Positions 1 through 11,917 of a stretch of DNA of 64,000 nucleotides are shown here, piece by piece (the first letter of the stretch is position 1; each line of letters opens with the position of its first letter). Origin of the DNA: Adineta steineri (Eukaryota > Rotifera > Eurotatoria > Adinetida > Adinetidae). Below the pieces are notes generated by a model. The model ran no database searches and was not told where the DNA came from. It worked only from the letters and a program-made list of their open reading frames with translations. Made by a program: the position numbers and the translations under genes. The stretch is taken from NCBI GenBank assembly GCA_905250115.1, contig CAJNOI010000147.1, positions 76,796 through 140,795 on the forward strand, read 5' to 3'.

Positions 1-880
1 TCATATTTGTCAATGATGATGACCGACATACCATATAAAAACAGGTGAACATTTTTTTTCAAAGCATTATAATACTCTGTATATACGAACGTTCGTTTTT
101 TTTGTTATTAATATTACTTTCATCTTCCTCCATCTTAAAAGAAGAAATACTTCAAATATCTAAGTTCGCATTATTTTAATACAAATAAATTAAATATTAT
201 ATGTATTGAATAAAAATTATATTATCGAAAATATGCGATAATTTACGTAGTCTTTTGTACCAAAAATTAAAATGGTCAAATGTGTCATGTTACCGACAAA
301 AATAATACATGTAAATAGATCAATTCTCGTTTCTAAACCCTATCCTTTTCAGTAATGATTATTAAAGTTGAAAATATCATGACTGACATATATTTCTTTT
401 AATATCGAAAGAAAAATAATCTATGATTCTGAATTATTTTATTAAGATTATATTTAAAATTTTTCATATTCATATAAATTTCTTTTATAAAATAGATCAT
501 ATGAAGAAATATTTAATTGATTATTGTATGTTGATTGTGGCGCTTGATGTTATAGAAAAAAAGAGAAATGTATTTTGGTGATTGCATTACGATTGATCAA
601 TAACATTGAATAGAGGAAGACAGTAAAATTATATTACATGTTTTTCTACGATACCCATCGCGCACATGATAAAACCATAAGCAAAAAGAGAAGAAAAAAA
701 AACATTTATTTTCTTGTGCTGTTTTGAGAGAGAGTCGAAATAGTGCTCTTATTAATATTATTTTTCAGAACGCAAAAGAAAAAAAAAGCTATAATTAGTG
801 ATATTATTCATACGATTAATTTCTATATATGTCAAGTAATATTATTTTAGATCAAAAATAAAAGTTATAGGTCAAATATT
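1..880. other. Intergenic, no gene seen
   Basis: AT-rich sequence with homopolymer A/T runs and no credible exon on either strand. The last 100 bases presumably hold the promoter and 5' UTR of the LRAT gene starting at 881, but no specific element can be named. Confidence 0.5.
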
Positions 881-2065
881 GTGATGAGTGATTATATTCC
901 ACGTCGTGGTGATCATTTATATGTTTGGAGAAAAATTCGAATGTATCAACATCATGGAATAGTTGTTACTAAAGAAGATATTTTAAATAATATAATATCC
1001 GAATTAATTCCTGAGAAACTTGAATTATTAATGATAGTTGAACAAAATATTCATGGATTAGATATTGTTACATTAAAACAATTTCGAACAGAACATCCAT
1101 TCAGTTATACACATGATATTTGTTGTGCACAATATAGAGCAGATCCAATGGAATATTATTTAAATCGAAGTGGTACATGTTATTTAACAAAACGTCTACC
1201 TGAAGATAAAATTGTTGAAAATGCAATGCGAATTTATAATGATAAACATCAAAGAGATGTATGGAAAACTTATAGTCTTGTTCTTAAAAATTGTGAACAA
1301 TTTGCATTTATTTGTTCAACAAGTGTTGAATATGTTTTAGGAGAACAAGTTCTTATGGGTTGTAATGTTATTAAATGTGTTTTCATTAATGGAATGTATA
1401 ATGCGGCCAAATATATTTTTCAAATAATACGACGTAAAATTATTTTATTTACTTATTTAAGAGTAAAAAAATTTTTCTTGTTATTTTAGAATTAGCAGAA
1501 CAAGTTATGTCAGGAATACCTTTTGAAACGATTATTAAAGGTATTGGATTTTATTTTTAATAATATTAAGATTTGTTTAATTGAAAATTAATTTAGGAAA
1601 TGGATTAGCTGCTTTAACAGCTTTTACTTTGGAAGCATTGATATTAACAATTCGTTTATTTATTTATTATTATTATGAAGAAGATCGTTCAAAAAATTTA
1701 ACAAGAAAATATGCGATAAGTCCAGAAGATTATCTTCAAGAAATGGTTCAAGCTGGATTTGGAAGTTTATCTGCATTTGGAATGTCAATTGCTGGAATTT
1801 TTGTTGGTTCAGTATTATTTTCTAGTGCAATGGCACCAATGGTTTGTTCGATTTTTTTTGGATTTATTGGATATATTACTGCTAGATGGATAACAGGATT
1901 AATTGCAATTAAAATTAGAAAAACATTTTCATCGTACGTATTTTTTTTGATTGAAATCAATTTGTTTTTTCTAAATAGTTTTTCCTTTAAAGAGATAATA
2001 ATGATAAACAAATTATGTTCAAAAATTATCCAGGTGATGATGATGATACTGTCGAATTTGCTTAA
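881..2065 (+). CDS. LRAT-domain (NlpC/P60 superfamily) membrane protein
   Basis: Four exons (881-1433, 1490-1540, 1597-1933, 1993-2065) with 56-59 nt GT-AG introns sum to 1014 nt, a 337-residue protein. Residues 1-150 carry LRAT-family hallmarks: RRGDHLYVWR near the start, a catalytic-type His in YQHHGIVV (residues 22-29), and a nucleophile Cys in the NCEQF motif (N137, C138), the form the family uses as NCEHF. Known members are thiol acyltransferases or phospholipases acting on membrane lipids. The C-terminal part is unusual: a second half with two hydrophobic stretches rich in Gly/Ala (around LSAFGMSIAGIFVG and FFGFIGYITARW) and an acidic tail with four Asp in a row. This suggests a membrane hairpin. 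Either of the first two Met codons could start it. The family call is fairly sure; the lipid substrate is unknown. Confidence 0.8.
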
Positions 2066-3624
2066 TTAACTAAATATTTCGAATTGATTTTATTTTTTAT
2101 ATTCTATTATTTTATCGAATGTATTGACTTTAGTCGAAAGAAAAAATGTCGAAAATTTCGGATATGGTTTAAGGTAATATGTTAGTAAAGTCGATGTTGA
2201 GAAAGTACTAGAAAGAAGATTGATATGGTTTCCATTAAGCGAAAGTCACAACTGTGAAACACCTTTCGCCCTCACCCTCACTTTTCGTCTATACCTCTCA
2301 TCGAGAAAAATTATTTCGCTCAGTTGCCCTCATACCAGATAAATCATTATTAGTTCATATATAATTATTTATTATTATTTTGTTATATTTATTTTGTTAC
2401 TATTATTTGAATAAAATAATTAAAAACATACTTTTATCTATTATTTATTTCTGACAACAGCTACACTGCTAAGATCTTATTCCTATCGTTTTTAATTTTT
2501 TCGACATTTTGGCTTTCGACCAAACTCATGCATACCATTTTATCTATGGATATTCTATAGATTTGTTTCTATTTTAAATACATATTTTGTACTATCTTAT
2601 TATTATTAAAAAAATTTTATTTTAGTCGAATAAATATGAAACAGTAGATTTCAATCGGCTTTCATATATCTCTGCATTTGTACAGGTATTATGTTAAATG
2701 AAAGAAGAATCAGTTTCGGTCTAGAGTATCTGAATAATATATTATTTATTTGAATAATGGAAAAATTGAAATGAAACATTTCTTGATATTTAACTAATTA
2801 CCTCTTTTACTGGTAATATTATTCTTATTCTAGTTTTCTTTTTTGAAAAAATATTATTGTGTAGAGAAAAGTATTGAAATAACTTTTATTTTGTATTTAT
2901 AAAAATCGAGTATATGATAAACCATATTAATAGAGTTTTGTTATAGTGTGACACATCCCATGGAATCTCATTAGAGGAGTTATATTGACTTGTGGAACGA
3001 AAAGTCGGTTTCATTCCACTCCATACGGAGTATTGGTATATATGTCTCTTGTAAAAATATTATTTATAATTAAATCAATTCATTTTTTTTTATTCTTATA
3101 CTATATAGTTTTTAAATAGCGCATTTAAATTCTATTGCTTTTAGAGAAAGAGAAATCTAAAGTTAAAATAAATATTTCTTAATTAAACAATTATTATTTT
3201 GAAAAGATTAATACTTAAAACATGTTCTATATAAATTTGTATTATTCCAGTGTTTAATGATCGAAAAAATGCCTGAAGATAGATATTTGAAGAGTGTATC
3301 ATTCATGTTATTATTCAATACAAATTGCATTGGATTTATATACAAATGAGTAAATGAGAACAGTATTGCAAAGATACGAAATATTCTGTATATATAGAAG
3401 GAGAGATTTGAAAAAAAAGATTAATTTTCAAGTATAAATGTAATTGATTTATTCCTGAAATAAGAATAAGTGTAATAGAAATATATTTGTCTATGAACAT
3501 GTGACATCTATTTATTTTAGAAGAATAAATGAAATATTTAACGAATGAACAAATCGTTTTAGTTTAATAAAATATTTATATAGAGAAAGAAAAAAGCAAT
3601 TCGATAAATTCTTTTAATATAAAA
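2066..3624. other. Intergenic, no gene seen
   Basis: About 1.5 kb of AT-rich sequence. One patch at about 2240-2335 is richer in C and T, with repeated CCCTCA-like words, and stands out from its surroundings. No coding signal was found. Confidence 0.5.
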
Positions 3625-4792
3625 ATGTTTAATTATCGATATTTTCTTCAATGTAATATTTCCTTATTAAAATCAATTCGATTAATAAATAATTGTTCAA
3701 AACAATCATCAGCATTTCCATATTTACCAACAAATAAATTACCATCAAAACCAAACAGAAAGAAAGGTATTACAGAAATTCGTGGACCTTATTATTTTCC
3801 AGTAACACAAACTTATCTTGATGAATTATTACAAGATTGGGGAGAATATGTTGACGGAATTAAGTAAGTTATCGTCAATTTTTATTTCAATTGAAATTTT
3901 TTTACTAAAATAATTTTTTAATATTTAAGATTTGCTGGTGGATCATTTTCTTTAATGCCTGAAAATCGTTTACGTGGTTTAATTGATATTGCACATAAAC
4001 ATAATTGTTATGTTAGTACAGGTGGTTATATTGAAAGAGTATTAGCTTCATCAGCTGGAAATAAACAAATAATTAAACAATATTTAAAAACATGTAAAGA
4101 TTTAGGGTAATTTGTTTGTTTTTTTTTTTATAAAAATAAAAATGTAAATATTTTGTTTTTGTAAAGTTTTGATGTTTTAGAAATTAGTTCAGGTTTTTTA
4201 AGTCTTCCTGCTGATGATTGGACTGAACTTGTTAAATTAGTTTTATCATATGATTTAAAAGCTAAACCAGAAGTTGGTATTCAATGGGGTGCAGGTGGTG
4301 ATGCATCGATTGAAGAACTTGAAAATGCTGGAACACGTGATCCAAAATGGTTAATTGATCGTGCTAAAAGATTTCTTGATGCTGGTGCATATGTTTGTAT
4401 TTTTAATAAATAAATAAATAAAGAATTTTTTTTTAAATATTTTCGTTTTTTTCTTTGTAAAAGATGATAATGATTGAATCAGAAGGTATTACAGAAAATG
4501 TTAAATCATGGAGAACAGATGTTATATCATCAATTACATCAAATTTACCACAAGATAAAATTATGTTTGTTTATTTTTGATTATTTAGAGATGAATAAAT
4601 AAATAAATAAATAAATTTATTTTTAGGTTTGAAGCAGCTGATCCTGAAGTATTTGCATATCATATTCAAAATAGTGGTGCACATGCAAATTTATTTATTG
4701 ATCATAGTCAAATTGTACAATTGGCTTGTCTTAGAAAAGGAATTTGGGGAACAGATAAAACATTTGGAAGAATTGTTACTTTTCAAGACTAA
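3625..4792 (+). CDS. HSA32 / ComA-family (phosphosulfolactate synthase-like) protein
   Basis: Five exons (3625-3863, 3930-4106, 4167-4392, 4464-4564, 4627-4792) give 909 nt and 302 residues; all junctions keep phase. The chain matches the (2R)-phospho-3-sulfolactate synthase family, a TIM-barrel group that includes archaeal/bacterial ComA (first step of coenzyme M synthesis) and plant HSA32, a heat-stress protein involved in acquired thermotolerance. Visible landmarks are TEIRGPYYFPVTQTYL near residue 50, VDGIKFAGGSFSLMP, ISTGGYIE-like VSTGGYIERVL, DVLEISSGFLSLP, KPEVGIQWGAGG, MIMIESEGI and the C-terminal NLFIDHSQIVQLACLR, which is especially like HSA32. The first 40 residues look like a mitochondrial or other leader (basic, Ser/Asn-rich). 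Intron 4 holds a run of AAAT repeats. The family call is strong; whether it makes phosphosulfolactate or acts as a stress protein is not decidable here. Few animals have it, so transfer is possible. Confidence 0.88.
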
Positions 4793-5127
4793 TTTTATAT
4801 ATTTATTTTTCTTTTTTTATTCAAGCAATATCAGAAAAATGAATTTAAATAAGATCTCACTCATATTTATTATTTTATAAATAGTCAAAAATGTAAAATA
4901 TATCTTTTAAGATAAAAAAAAACCTCATCGATTATATTCATATAATATCGAGATAACATTTTTAACCTTGTCAGTAAACCTATCATTTTATATTATCTAT
5001 CTTCCTACTCAATAGATAACGTTTATAAGTGAGAATTGATATTTAAGATGATAGATTATGATAATAAGATTTCGCGTTTGATATAAAAAGGAAAAGAAAA
5101 GAAAAAAAGATATATCATTTATTTACA
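4793..5127. other. Intergenic, no gene seen
   Basis: Short spacer between two genes on the same strand; AT-rich with poly-A tracts just before the next start codon. It presumably contains the 3' end of one transcript and the promoter of the next. Confidence 0.45.
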
Positions 5128-5964
5128 ATGATTTGTTTAAAGTTAAAAATTTTCTTTTCTTTCTTAATTTTATTTCAATTAAGTGAATCAACTCATGTTG
5201 AAGAAGATTATGATTATGGTGATAATGAAGCATTAGAAGAATGTCCATATGAAATTGATTTTAAAACATATAAAAAAAGTGGTAAACTTGATTTATGTTC
5301 AACATTAGTTACTCCATCATTAAAAACACGTTTACAATTACATGTTTATGCAAATCATACAGAAGAAAGAATTCATATACGTGCAGTATCATCATCATTA
5401 ACAAATTCAAATTTAAATAAATCTTTATTAACATTAACAACAGATATTATTGAAGATTTAAAATATGCAACAAGTTTATTAATAATTGATGATTATCAAT
5501 TATTATCTTTAGCTAAACTTCAATCAATTGTAACATCATTAATTAATATTGATTTAAATTTACTTAGTAAAAATTTAAAGAAAATATTAATTCTAGCTAA
5601 AGGTGGACATAAAGATATTCTTAGTTGTTCAGGAAATATTTATCCAAAACAAGATGCAAAAAAATTAAATATAACATCAACATTTATAAAACCAATAGCA
5701 TGTACAAAAGAAAAACAACAAGATAAATTTTTTACACTTCAAGAAAAAATTTATTTGGATCAAAATAATCAAAAAACTTTTCAATTAGTTGATATTCATC
5801 AAGATGATCAAAATAAAATTAGTCGAACAACATGGTATACATGTAATAATCCAGCATCATGTTCAATTGGCGTACAAAATAAAAAAATGTTAGATAAAAC
5901 TGTTAATTATGTTTTAAAATCTTTACAAAAAGGTCGAACAAAAAAATTCACTTCAGCTGGTTAA
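5128..5964 (+). CDS. Secreted protein of unknown function
   Basis: Single-exon frame of 278 residues. It starts with a clear signal peptide (hydrophobic FFSFLILFQLS at residues 9-19) followed by a short acidic, Tyr/Asp-rich segment. The mature part holds six or so scattered Cys (EECPYE, LDLCSTL, LSCSGN, IACTKE, YTCNNPASCS) that could form disulphides, several N-glycosylation sequons, and a predicted mixed alpha/beta middle. No family was recognised. Codon use is AT-rich like the neighbouring genes. There is no intron, unlike the genes on either side. It is probably an extracellular protein; nothing in the surroundings hints at its job. Confidence 0.65.
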   Translation: MICLKLKIFFSFLILFQLSESTHVEEDYDYGDNEALEECPYEIDFKTYKKSGKLDLCSTLVTPSLKTRLQLHVYANHTEERIHIRAVSSSLTNSNLNKSLLTLTTDIIEDLKYATSLLIIDDYQLLSLAKLQSIVTSLINIDLNLLSKNLKKILILAKGGHKDILSCSGNIYPKQDAKKLNITSTFIKPIACTKEKQQDKFFTLQEKIYLDQNNQKTFQLVDIHQDDQNKISRTTWYTCNNPASCSIGVQNKKMLDKTVNYVLKSLQKGRTKKFTSAG

Positions 5965-6962
5965 AACGATTTCTTTCTATGACAGATTTTTCTTCTTTTT
6001 TTAGAAATATTCATCATTTTTATTCAAACATTTGTTTTCTATTCATTTAATACCATTTTCAATATTTTCTTCAAATATATTATTATTATTATTCATTAGA
6101 ATATACATACAATTAATTCTTTAAATTTAAATTATAAAATAATCTAAGTTGTTCATCTTAGGATTTAATAATATGTGAAATATCTCACTACAATTTTTTT
6201 TTTCTTTTAACAAAATTGAAATAGAAAAACTATTTACTTGAATATCATAACCTTGAGAAGTAAAATACTTTTTACTAAATTAATTCTTTTTTTTTTCATA
6301 TAAATGGTTGGCGACAAGTTGTGAATAATAAATTATTCTTCAGTAAAATTTATCGCGAGAATGAGAAGAAGAAATAATAAAATATACTCTACAAAATAGC
6401 TTTTGTTTGATTCTGTTACTTGTTTTATTAAGAAGGTTCTAGAAACTTGAAAATATGTTTGAGAGAAAAATATAATTAACTGAGAATATGACTTCAACAG
6501 TTAGTTCATTTATAAAAGTACGTTAACATATTATATACATTTGTTTGTAGAGTAAAAATAAAGGCTTTCAATTTACTTCGAGATATTGAAAATTACATGT
6601 GTTTAACTTTAAAGTGATTTTATAAATGAAGTAAGTAATCAAGTTGTTCTTTTTTACAGTTTTGAAAATGTTGTTTGTTTCTGAAGTAAACCTATATAAT
6701 AGAACTTTATTAGTAAAAGAGGTAATTGAGTCAAATAAAACCTATTTTTTTCGAGTATGTCTTATTCAATCTTCTTATTCTGGGAATAAATTATCAAATT
6801 TGATTTTTATTGAAGAAAAATTTATTCCTAAAAACGAGTGAGAACTTCAAGTTCATTTTTTATATAATATATGATCAATAATTTTTCTTTTACTTTAAAT
6901 ATTAAAAAAAAAAGAGTTCTTTCTAGAAGATATTGTTTTTTTAGTTCAAATCTTTGTTGATA
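5965..6962. other. Intergenic, no confident gene
   Basis: About 1 kb of AT-rich DNA. A 65-codon open frame at 6644-6841 has no recognisable domain and begins inside low-complexity sequence, so it was not accepted as a gene. Confidence 0.45.
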
Positions 6963-7523
6963 ATGGAAAAGACAATATTATTATTATTATTTTTATCGAT
7001 AATAATATATAAGTGTGAAAATAGTCGATCAGTTATGTTAAAAAAGATTGTTGATATAGAATACATATGTAATGAAACCGGTTGTTCTCCATCTATTATT
7101 ATGTTTGAAAAAAATTCCAGACAATGTCAAATGTTTTGTTTAAATTATTTACAATGTTATCTTTTAACTTTTGATTTATCGAGTCATCGATGTGAAATAT
7201 TTTCAAATATATCAATAGAATATGGAAATTTAATTCAACAACAAGATGTTATAACAATGATTACTCTTGATAATGAACAATTATTTAATTGTAAGTTATT
7301 CTTATTATTTAATACAATAATAAACACATAGATTAGAAAAATATTTTCATTGAATTTATTTTAGCTATGTCACATAAAATAGCAGAAGCATCAAAGTAAG
7401 TTACAAATTATTTTATGAGCAAAATTTTTTAACTAATATAGTTTTTAGTTTAATTTTATATTCAGATTGACTTCGAGGATTTATTTGTCTGAGAATCATT
7501 ATAGTATTAGGTTGAATGTTTAA
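6963..7523 (+). CDS. Small secreted protein with a PAN/apple-like Cys pattern
   Basis: Proposed exons are 6963-7290, 7365-7395 and 7466-7523, which sum to 417 nt and 138 residues; the first exon is solid and the last two are inferred from splice signals and phase. The protein opens with a signal peptide (a run of Leu/Ile after MEKT). The body has paired Cys spacing (YICNETGC, RQCQMFCLNYLQCYLLTF, HRCEIF) of the kind seen in PAN/apple domains, which bind proteins or glycans outside the cell. The helix-strand pattern around CQMFCLNYLQC fits the apple core. An alternative is that the transcript reads on into the NHL gene at 7984, but that gene has its own signal-like N-terminus. Confidence 0.5.
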
Positions 7524-7983
7524 AAGTAAAGTTACAATTAGAGAATATAAAAATAGTCAGAAAATAGATTACGAACATATATTATTTCTTGTTTTTAATT
7601 AATCGCAAAGATCTTCATTAGAAAATTGTAGAAGTTTATCGAAGTAAATATTGAGATTTTGTTAGATATATGATAGATTGATCTTTTGTTTATTATGATT
7701 ATCAGTTCACTATGTATAATATATGATAAATATAAAAAACAAGAAATTCATTTAATAATTACAATATCAAATCTTTAACTTTCACAAAAATTCAATTATA
7801 TTTTCGATATTTTTCAATGTTAACCAAATCGATTAAAAATATTTCATTAAATTTCTTTATCATTACTAATCTTTACATAAACAAATCTTTTTTTTCCTCA
7901 TATATCAATAATTGTTATGTATTAGTTATTGATTAAGTAAATTATTAAAATAGTAAAAAATGAACAAGTTTATATAGTAATTA
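7524..7983. other. Intergenic, no gene seen
   Basis: AT-rich spacer between the PAN-like gene and the NHL gene; no coding or structural signal noted. Confidence 0.4.
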
Positions 7984-9530
7984 ATGATCGAAACTATTTC
8001 ATTATTCTTTGTTTTACCCAATATAATCATTTGTTTATATAGCATAAAATCTATTATGGCAAACAGAATTACTCCAACTATTGCAAATACTGGTGGTACA
8101 ATTACTACAGCTAGAGAAACAACAACTTCAAGTAGTACTACTGCAACTACTATAACTAGTAAAATTAATACCGCAATTCATGTTAGTTCAAGCATTAAAA
8201 GTAATGATGCTACTATAGCAATTACTACAACTAATGAAACCAATACTAGTTCAAATAAAACAACTAATAAAACTACTACTACTACTACTTCGACTACCAC
8301 ACGTAGTACTATCTCGATTACAACAACTACTATTAATTCATGTGCAACAACTAGTGCTACCTCGACTACTTCGAGCAGCACTAGTTCATGTACAACAGCT
8401 AGTGAAGCTACTACGTCAAGCGCGTCTTCAACAACAAAAAATCCATGTAAGTAACGAGATATTCTAGTCAGTTATAATATTTAGTGCGATAGCGTTTATG
8501 AAGATCTTTTATATTTGTTTTTTATTTATTTGACTGATTCATCCGATGATATAAAATATTGAATAATTAATCATTATTTTCTGTTAATTATTAGGTACAT
8601 CTGGTAATTTACTTTGGAATAAAACTGGTATCACTATACTTAGTTCATCCTCACCAATAATAACATCTGGTGTATTTATTGATTTAAATGATAAATTATA
8701 TGCTGCGGATGAGAACGCTAATTATATTGTATCGAAACTATTAAGAAAAGTTCCAGGTACAATGGTTGTAGCTGAAACCTTTGGATCACCAAAATTAAAT
8801 AGTTCTCAATTAAATTTTGTAAATGATGTTTATGTTGATATATATGGAAATATATATGTAACTGATACTAGAAATTATCGCATACAAAAGTACATTAATG
8901 GATCAAAAAAATGCAACATCTTTAGCTGGTGTAAATGGATCAGCTGGATCTGCATTAAATCAATTAAATACTTCACGATATTTTACTTTTGATTCAACGG
9001 ATACATATATGTATATTGTTGATTCTGGAAATCATCGAATTTTACGTTATTTAACAAATTCAACTTCAGGTACTAATGGAACTCTGGTAGCCGGTGGAAC
9101 TGGGACTAGCAATGCAAATACATCATTGAACTCTCCATGGGGTATTCATTATTTACCATCTATAAGTAATGATCTATTTATAACAAATACTAATGGACAT
9201 TCAGTTATACGTTGGACTCCAGGTGCTTCATCAGGTGTATTCGTTGCTGGTAAACCGGGTGTATCAGGTTCAAATTCAACTCTTTTAAATTATCCAACTG
9301 GAATTAAACTTGATAATTATATGAATATTTATGTTGCTGATACTCAAAATAATAGAATTCAGTTATTTTGTGCTAATAGTAATATTGGCGCAACTATTGC
9401 TGGAAATGGTTCTGCAGGTAGTGATGCAATCCAATTAGATGGTCCACGTGGTATTGCATTTGATTCAGCAATGAATATGTATATTGGTGATGTAGGAAAT
9501 CTGCGAGTTCAAAAATTTATGAAACTTTAA
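7984..9530 (+). CDS. NHL-repeat beta-propeller with Thr/Ser-rich stalk, frameshifted
   Basis: Exon 1 (7984-8446) encodes a hydrophobic signal or anchor segment (SLFFVLPNIIICLYS) then about 120 residues that are almost all Thr, Ser and small residues, a likely O-glycosylated mucin-like stalk. A 148-nt intron with a GTAAGT donor leads to exon 2 (8595-9530). Exon 2 carries NHL-type blades with the usual phrases GNIYVTDTRNYRIQKY, YIVDSGNHRILRY, NIYVADTQNNRIQLF and MYIGDVGNLRVQKF, separated by VAGG or AGNG turns. In the family this fold is an extracellular or surface interaction propeller. The frame breaks at an A7 run (8905-8911): before it the text reads into a wrong frame, after it the blades resume. 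An A6 run would restore one reading frame. This is either a sequencing error in a homopolymer or a real one-base insertion. Confidence 0.8.
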
Positions 9531-10162
9531 AATACTACAGGCAAACTTCATAATTATTATTTTTTTTCTTTTTAAATTATTAATCATGACATTTTATCTC
9601 ATTGTCATATTGCTTGACAGCTTGTACAAAAAAAAAGAACATATTATAACAAATAATGTACATTGTAACTAATTTATACACACATGCTTTTTGTCGATTC
9701 ACTCTTCTTCATAATTATTTTGCTTATTCAATAAATCATATAAGAATCTACATATTTAAATAAAATTACATATCATAATCGAATAGAACTCGATATATGA
9801 ACACTAATTATATTTGTTTTTTTATTCTGTCATATCATTTTATTCGATATGGATTTTTATAAAATAGTTAACAAATATATTTCATTGGGAAAACTTTAAC
9901 ACCCAGGGCAAAGACAACGGCGCCGTAAACGGTAAAAAACGACTAAAAACAAGACCGTGAAACGCCGTTTTATAGTCGTTTCAGGCCGGTTTGATATAAT
10001 AAATTATAATTTAAAAATATCTATTTGTACAGAGAGATTTTATTGATCTTTCAATCATAATAAAATCTTTGAATAAAAAATATTTATATTATTAAAAGTT
10101 TGTTAAATTCAAATGAATCAAAGACATTCTATATGATTTGATATAATTACATATGAAATTGT
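9531..10162. other. Intergenic with a GC-rich hairpin
   Basis: Spacer between convergent genes. Its only notable content is the GC-rich hairpin listed at 9900-9995. Confidence 0.5.
9900..9995. repeat. GC-rich inverted repeat
   Basis: A short island of CG-containing sequence in otherwise AT-rich DNA. Arms AAACGACTAAAAAC (about 9937-9950) and GTTTTATAGTCGTTT (about 9967-9981) are reverse complements apart from an indel, and the flanks repeat CCGT/ACGG words. It looks like a small non-autonomous element or a cruciform-forming site; the identity is unknown. Confidence 0.55.
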
Positions 10163-11214
10163 TTATTCGATAATAGTTTTGATATTGTTTGATAATTTAT
10201 TGTCTGCAGTTAATTTAGAATTTTTTGTTTTTTTATTAATCAAATGAATAAGAGGTTCGAAATTCTTGAGATGCAAATGATTAGAATTTAAAATTTGTAA
10301 ATATTCGAGTTTTGCTGATATATTTAACCAATTTTCTAATAATTCAGGTATGATAGCTGCAATAAGTCCCAATAATCGATCTACTGCTAATAGTATAGGC
10401 ATCCAAACAGATCCTAATGTAAGAACAGTAGTACGTGTGATGCTCAGATTAAACATAAAACCAAGGAATACCATACAGAAATAATAAATCCACAAACCAA
10501 TATATTGAAAATACATAATATATTTAATAATACGTTGTTTTGAACGAAAACAAGAACAAATGCAACATAAAATTCGTGGTTGATCATCATTTCTAAACAT
10601 AATCCATCGAATAAATCGAACTAATTTAATAACTAAATAACGAAGTCCATAATGCCATGTTATAAGAGATGTTATCATTGTTATTACATGAGACATTTCA
10701 AAATAATAATAAGTACATTTTGGAACATATCCAGTATTATTTAATTGACATGGATCATTATTATCATCACATTGAAGTATTTCATATGGTGAATAAAATG
10801 ACAAACATCTTCTATTAATTCAGTTTTTCGAATAAATATTGTTTGAATTGCAATAATTAATAATATTTGTATATGAGTAGTAATAATTGGTAAAATTAAT
10901 CGCTTAGGATTTGGAATTAAAGAGAAACGTTGATCAAATCGATAACAAGTTATTATTTGTTGATCAATAGAAACTTGATTTGATACAAATTTTCCATCAG
11001 AATAAGCATCATTTATATAAGTAAAGAAATTATCAATATATTTATTCTTCCAAAATGTTTGAATTATACTTATTAGAAGAATAATTGAATAAGTTATAAG
11101 AATTATTTTTTCATAAACTAATTGAGTCATTTGAATTGTTGAATAATATATGTATAGTTCTAATTCAGTATCAGAATTGTTTCTTAATACTAACATACCA
11201 ATAGATCCCATCAT
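10163..11214 (-). CDS. Rotifer-type multipass membrane protein, frameshifted
   Basis: Two overlapping minus-strand frames (11214 to 10741 and 10804 to 10163) look like one gene. The first part has transmembrane segments around LVYEKIILITYSIILLISI and ITTHIQILLIIAIQTIFI with the loop YSDGKFVSNQ. The second part continues with a Cys-bearing ectodomain loop, then CTYYYFEMSHVITMI, TWHYGLRYLVIKL and further membrane segments up to residues near the C-terminus. The first frame becomes unlike protein just after RKTELIE, while the second becomes sensible from RRCLSFYSPYEILQC, so one base appears to be missing near 10817, in a short T run of the coding strand. The protein family is uncharacterised; homologous proteins seem to be abundant in bdelloids. 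It is either a pseudogene or a sequencing error. Confidence 0.6.
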
Positions 11215-11917
11215 AAATAATTATGTATATAAATCTATTACTAAAAATCTAACAAATGATTTTTACTTTATATATATACATGTAAGAAATAATCTATTTA
11301 TTTTATATTTTCATATTATATAAATATGTATTCATGTAGATTAGTATTTATCATATCAATAAGTTAATATACAAAAACATTCGATATATTTAGTTAAATA
11401 ATATGCGTCATATTCTAATCTTTATGTTTTATTATAAAATGCATCTAAGAGCTACTTATGATCGAAACATCTTATATGAAATCTTTTATATAAATATTTG
11501 ATTATTCAAATAAGTAGTTTTTCATTGATGTGAGTTAAATAAACTGATAAATACATTCAACATATATTGTATTAGAATTAAAAATATAAGATGGTTTTAT
11601 TTCAATTAAATGAACTATTGAATATCATTGACTGAATAATGTCAATATATTTATACAAATATTTAAAATTCAAAAAAAGAAGATTCGTAGTATTGAAGAA
11701 GAAAAATAAAATAGAAATAAAAGTACATTTCATAATGTGTCAAAAAGATATGATAAATTATTTTTCTATTGAAAAGAGGTAAGAACGAAAGAATTTTCTG
11801 AATTAGAATTTAACTTTATTAATATTTTAAAATTATAATAGAAAAACAAAATTTTCTTCAACTATGAAAAAATCATCTAAACTAATTCTATAGATATATG
11901 AATAATATTAATAAAGA
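11215..11917. other. Intergenic, no gene seen
   Basis: About 700 bases of AT-rich DNA between two minus-strand genes. No open frame of interest, repeat or RNA signal was found. Confidence 0.45.

Noticed and set aside
8178..8467. Frames opposite and out of phase with the Thr/Ser-rich NHL stalk
   Set aside because: They are translations of the same ACT/ACA-type repeats in other frames, giving Val/Leu-only strings.
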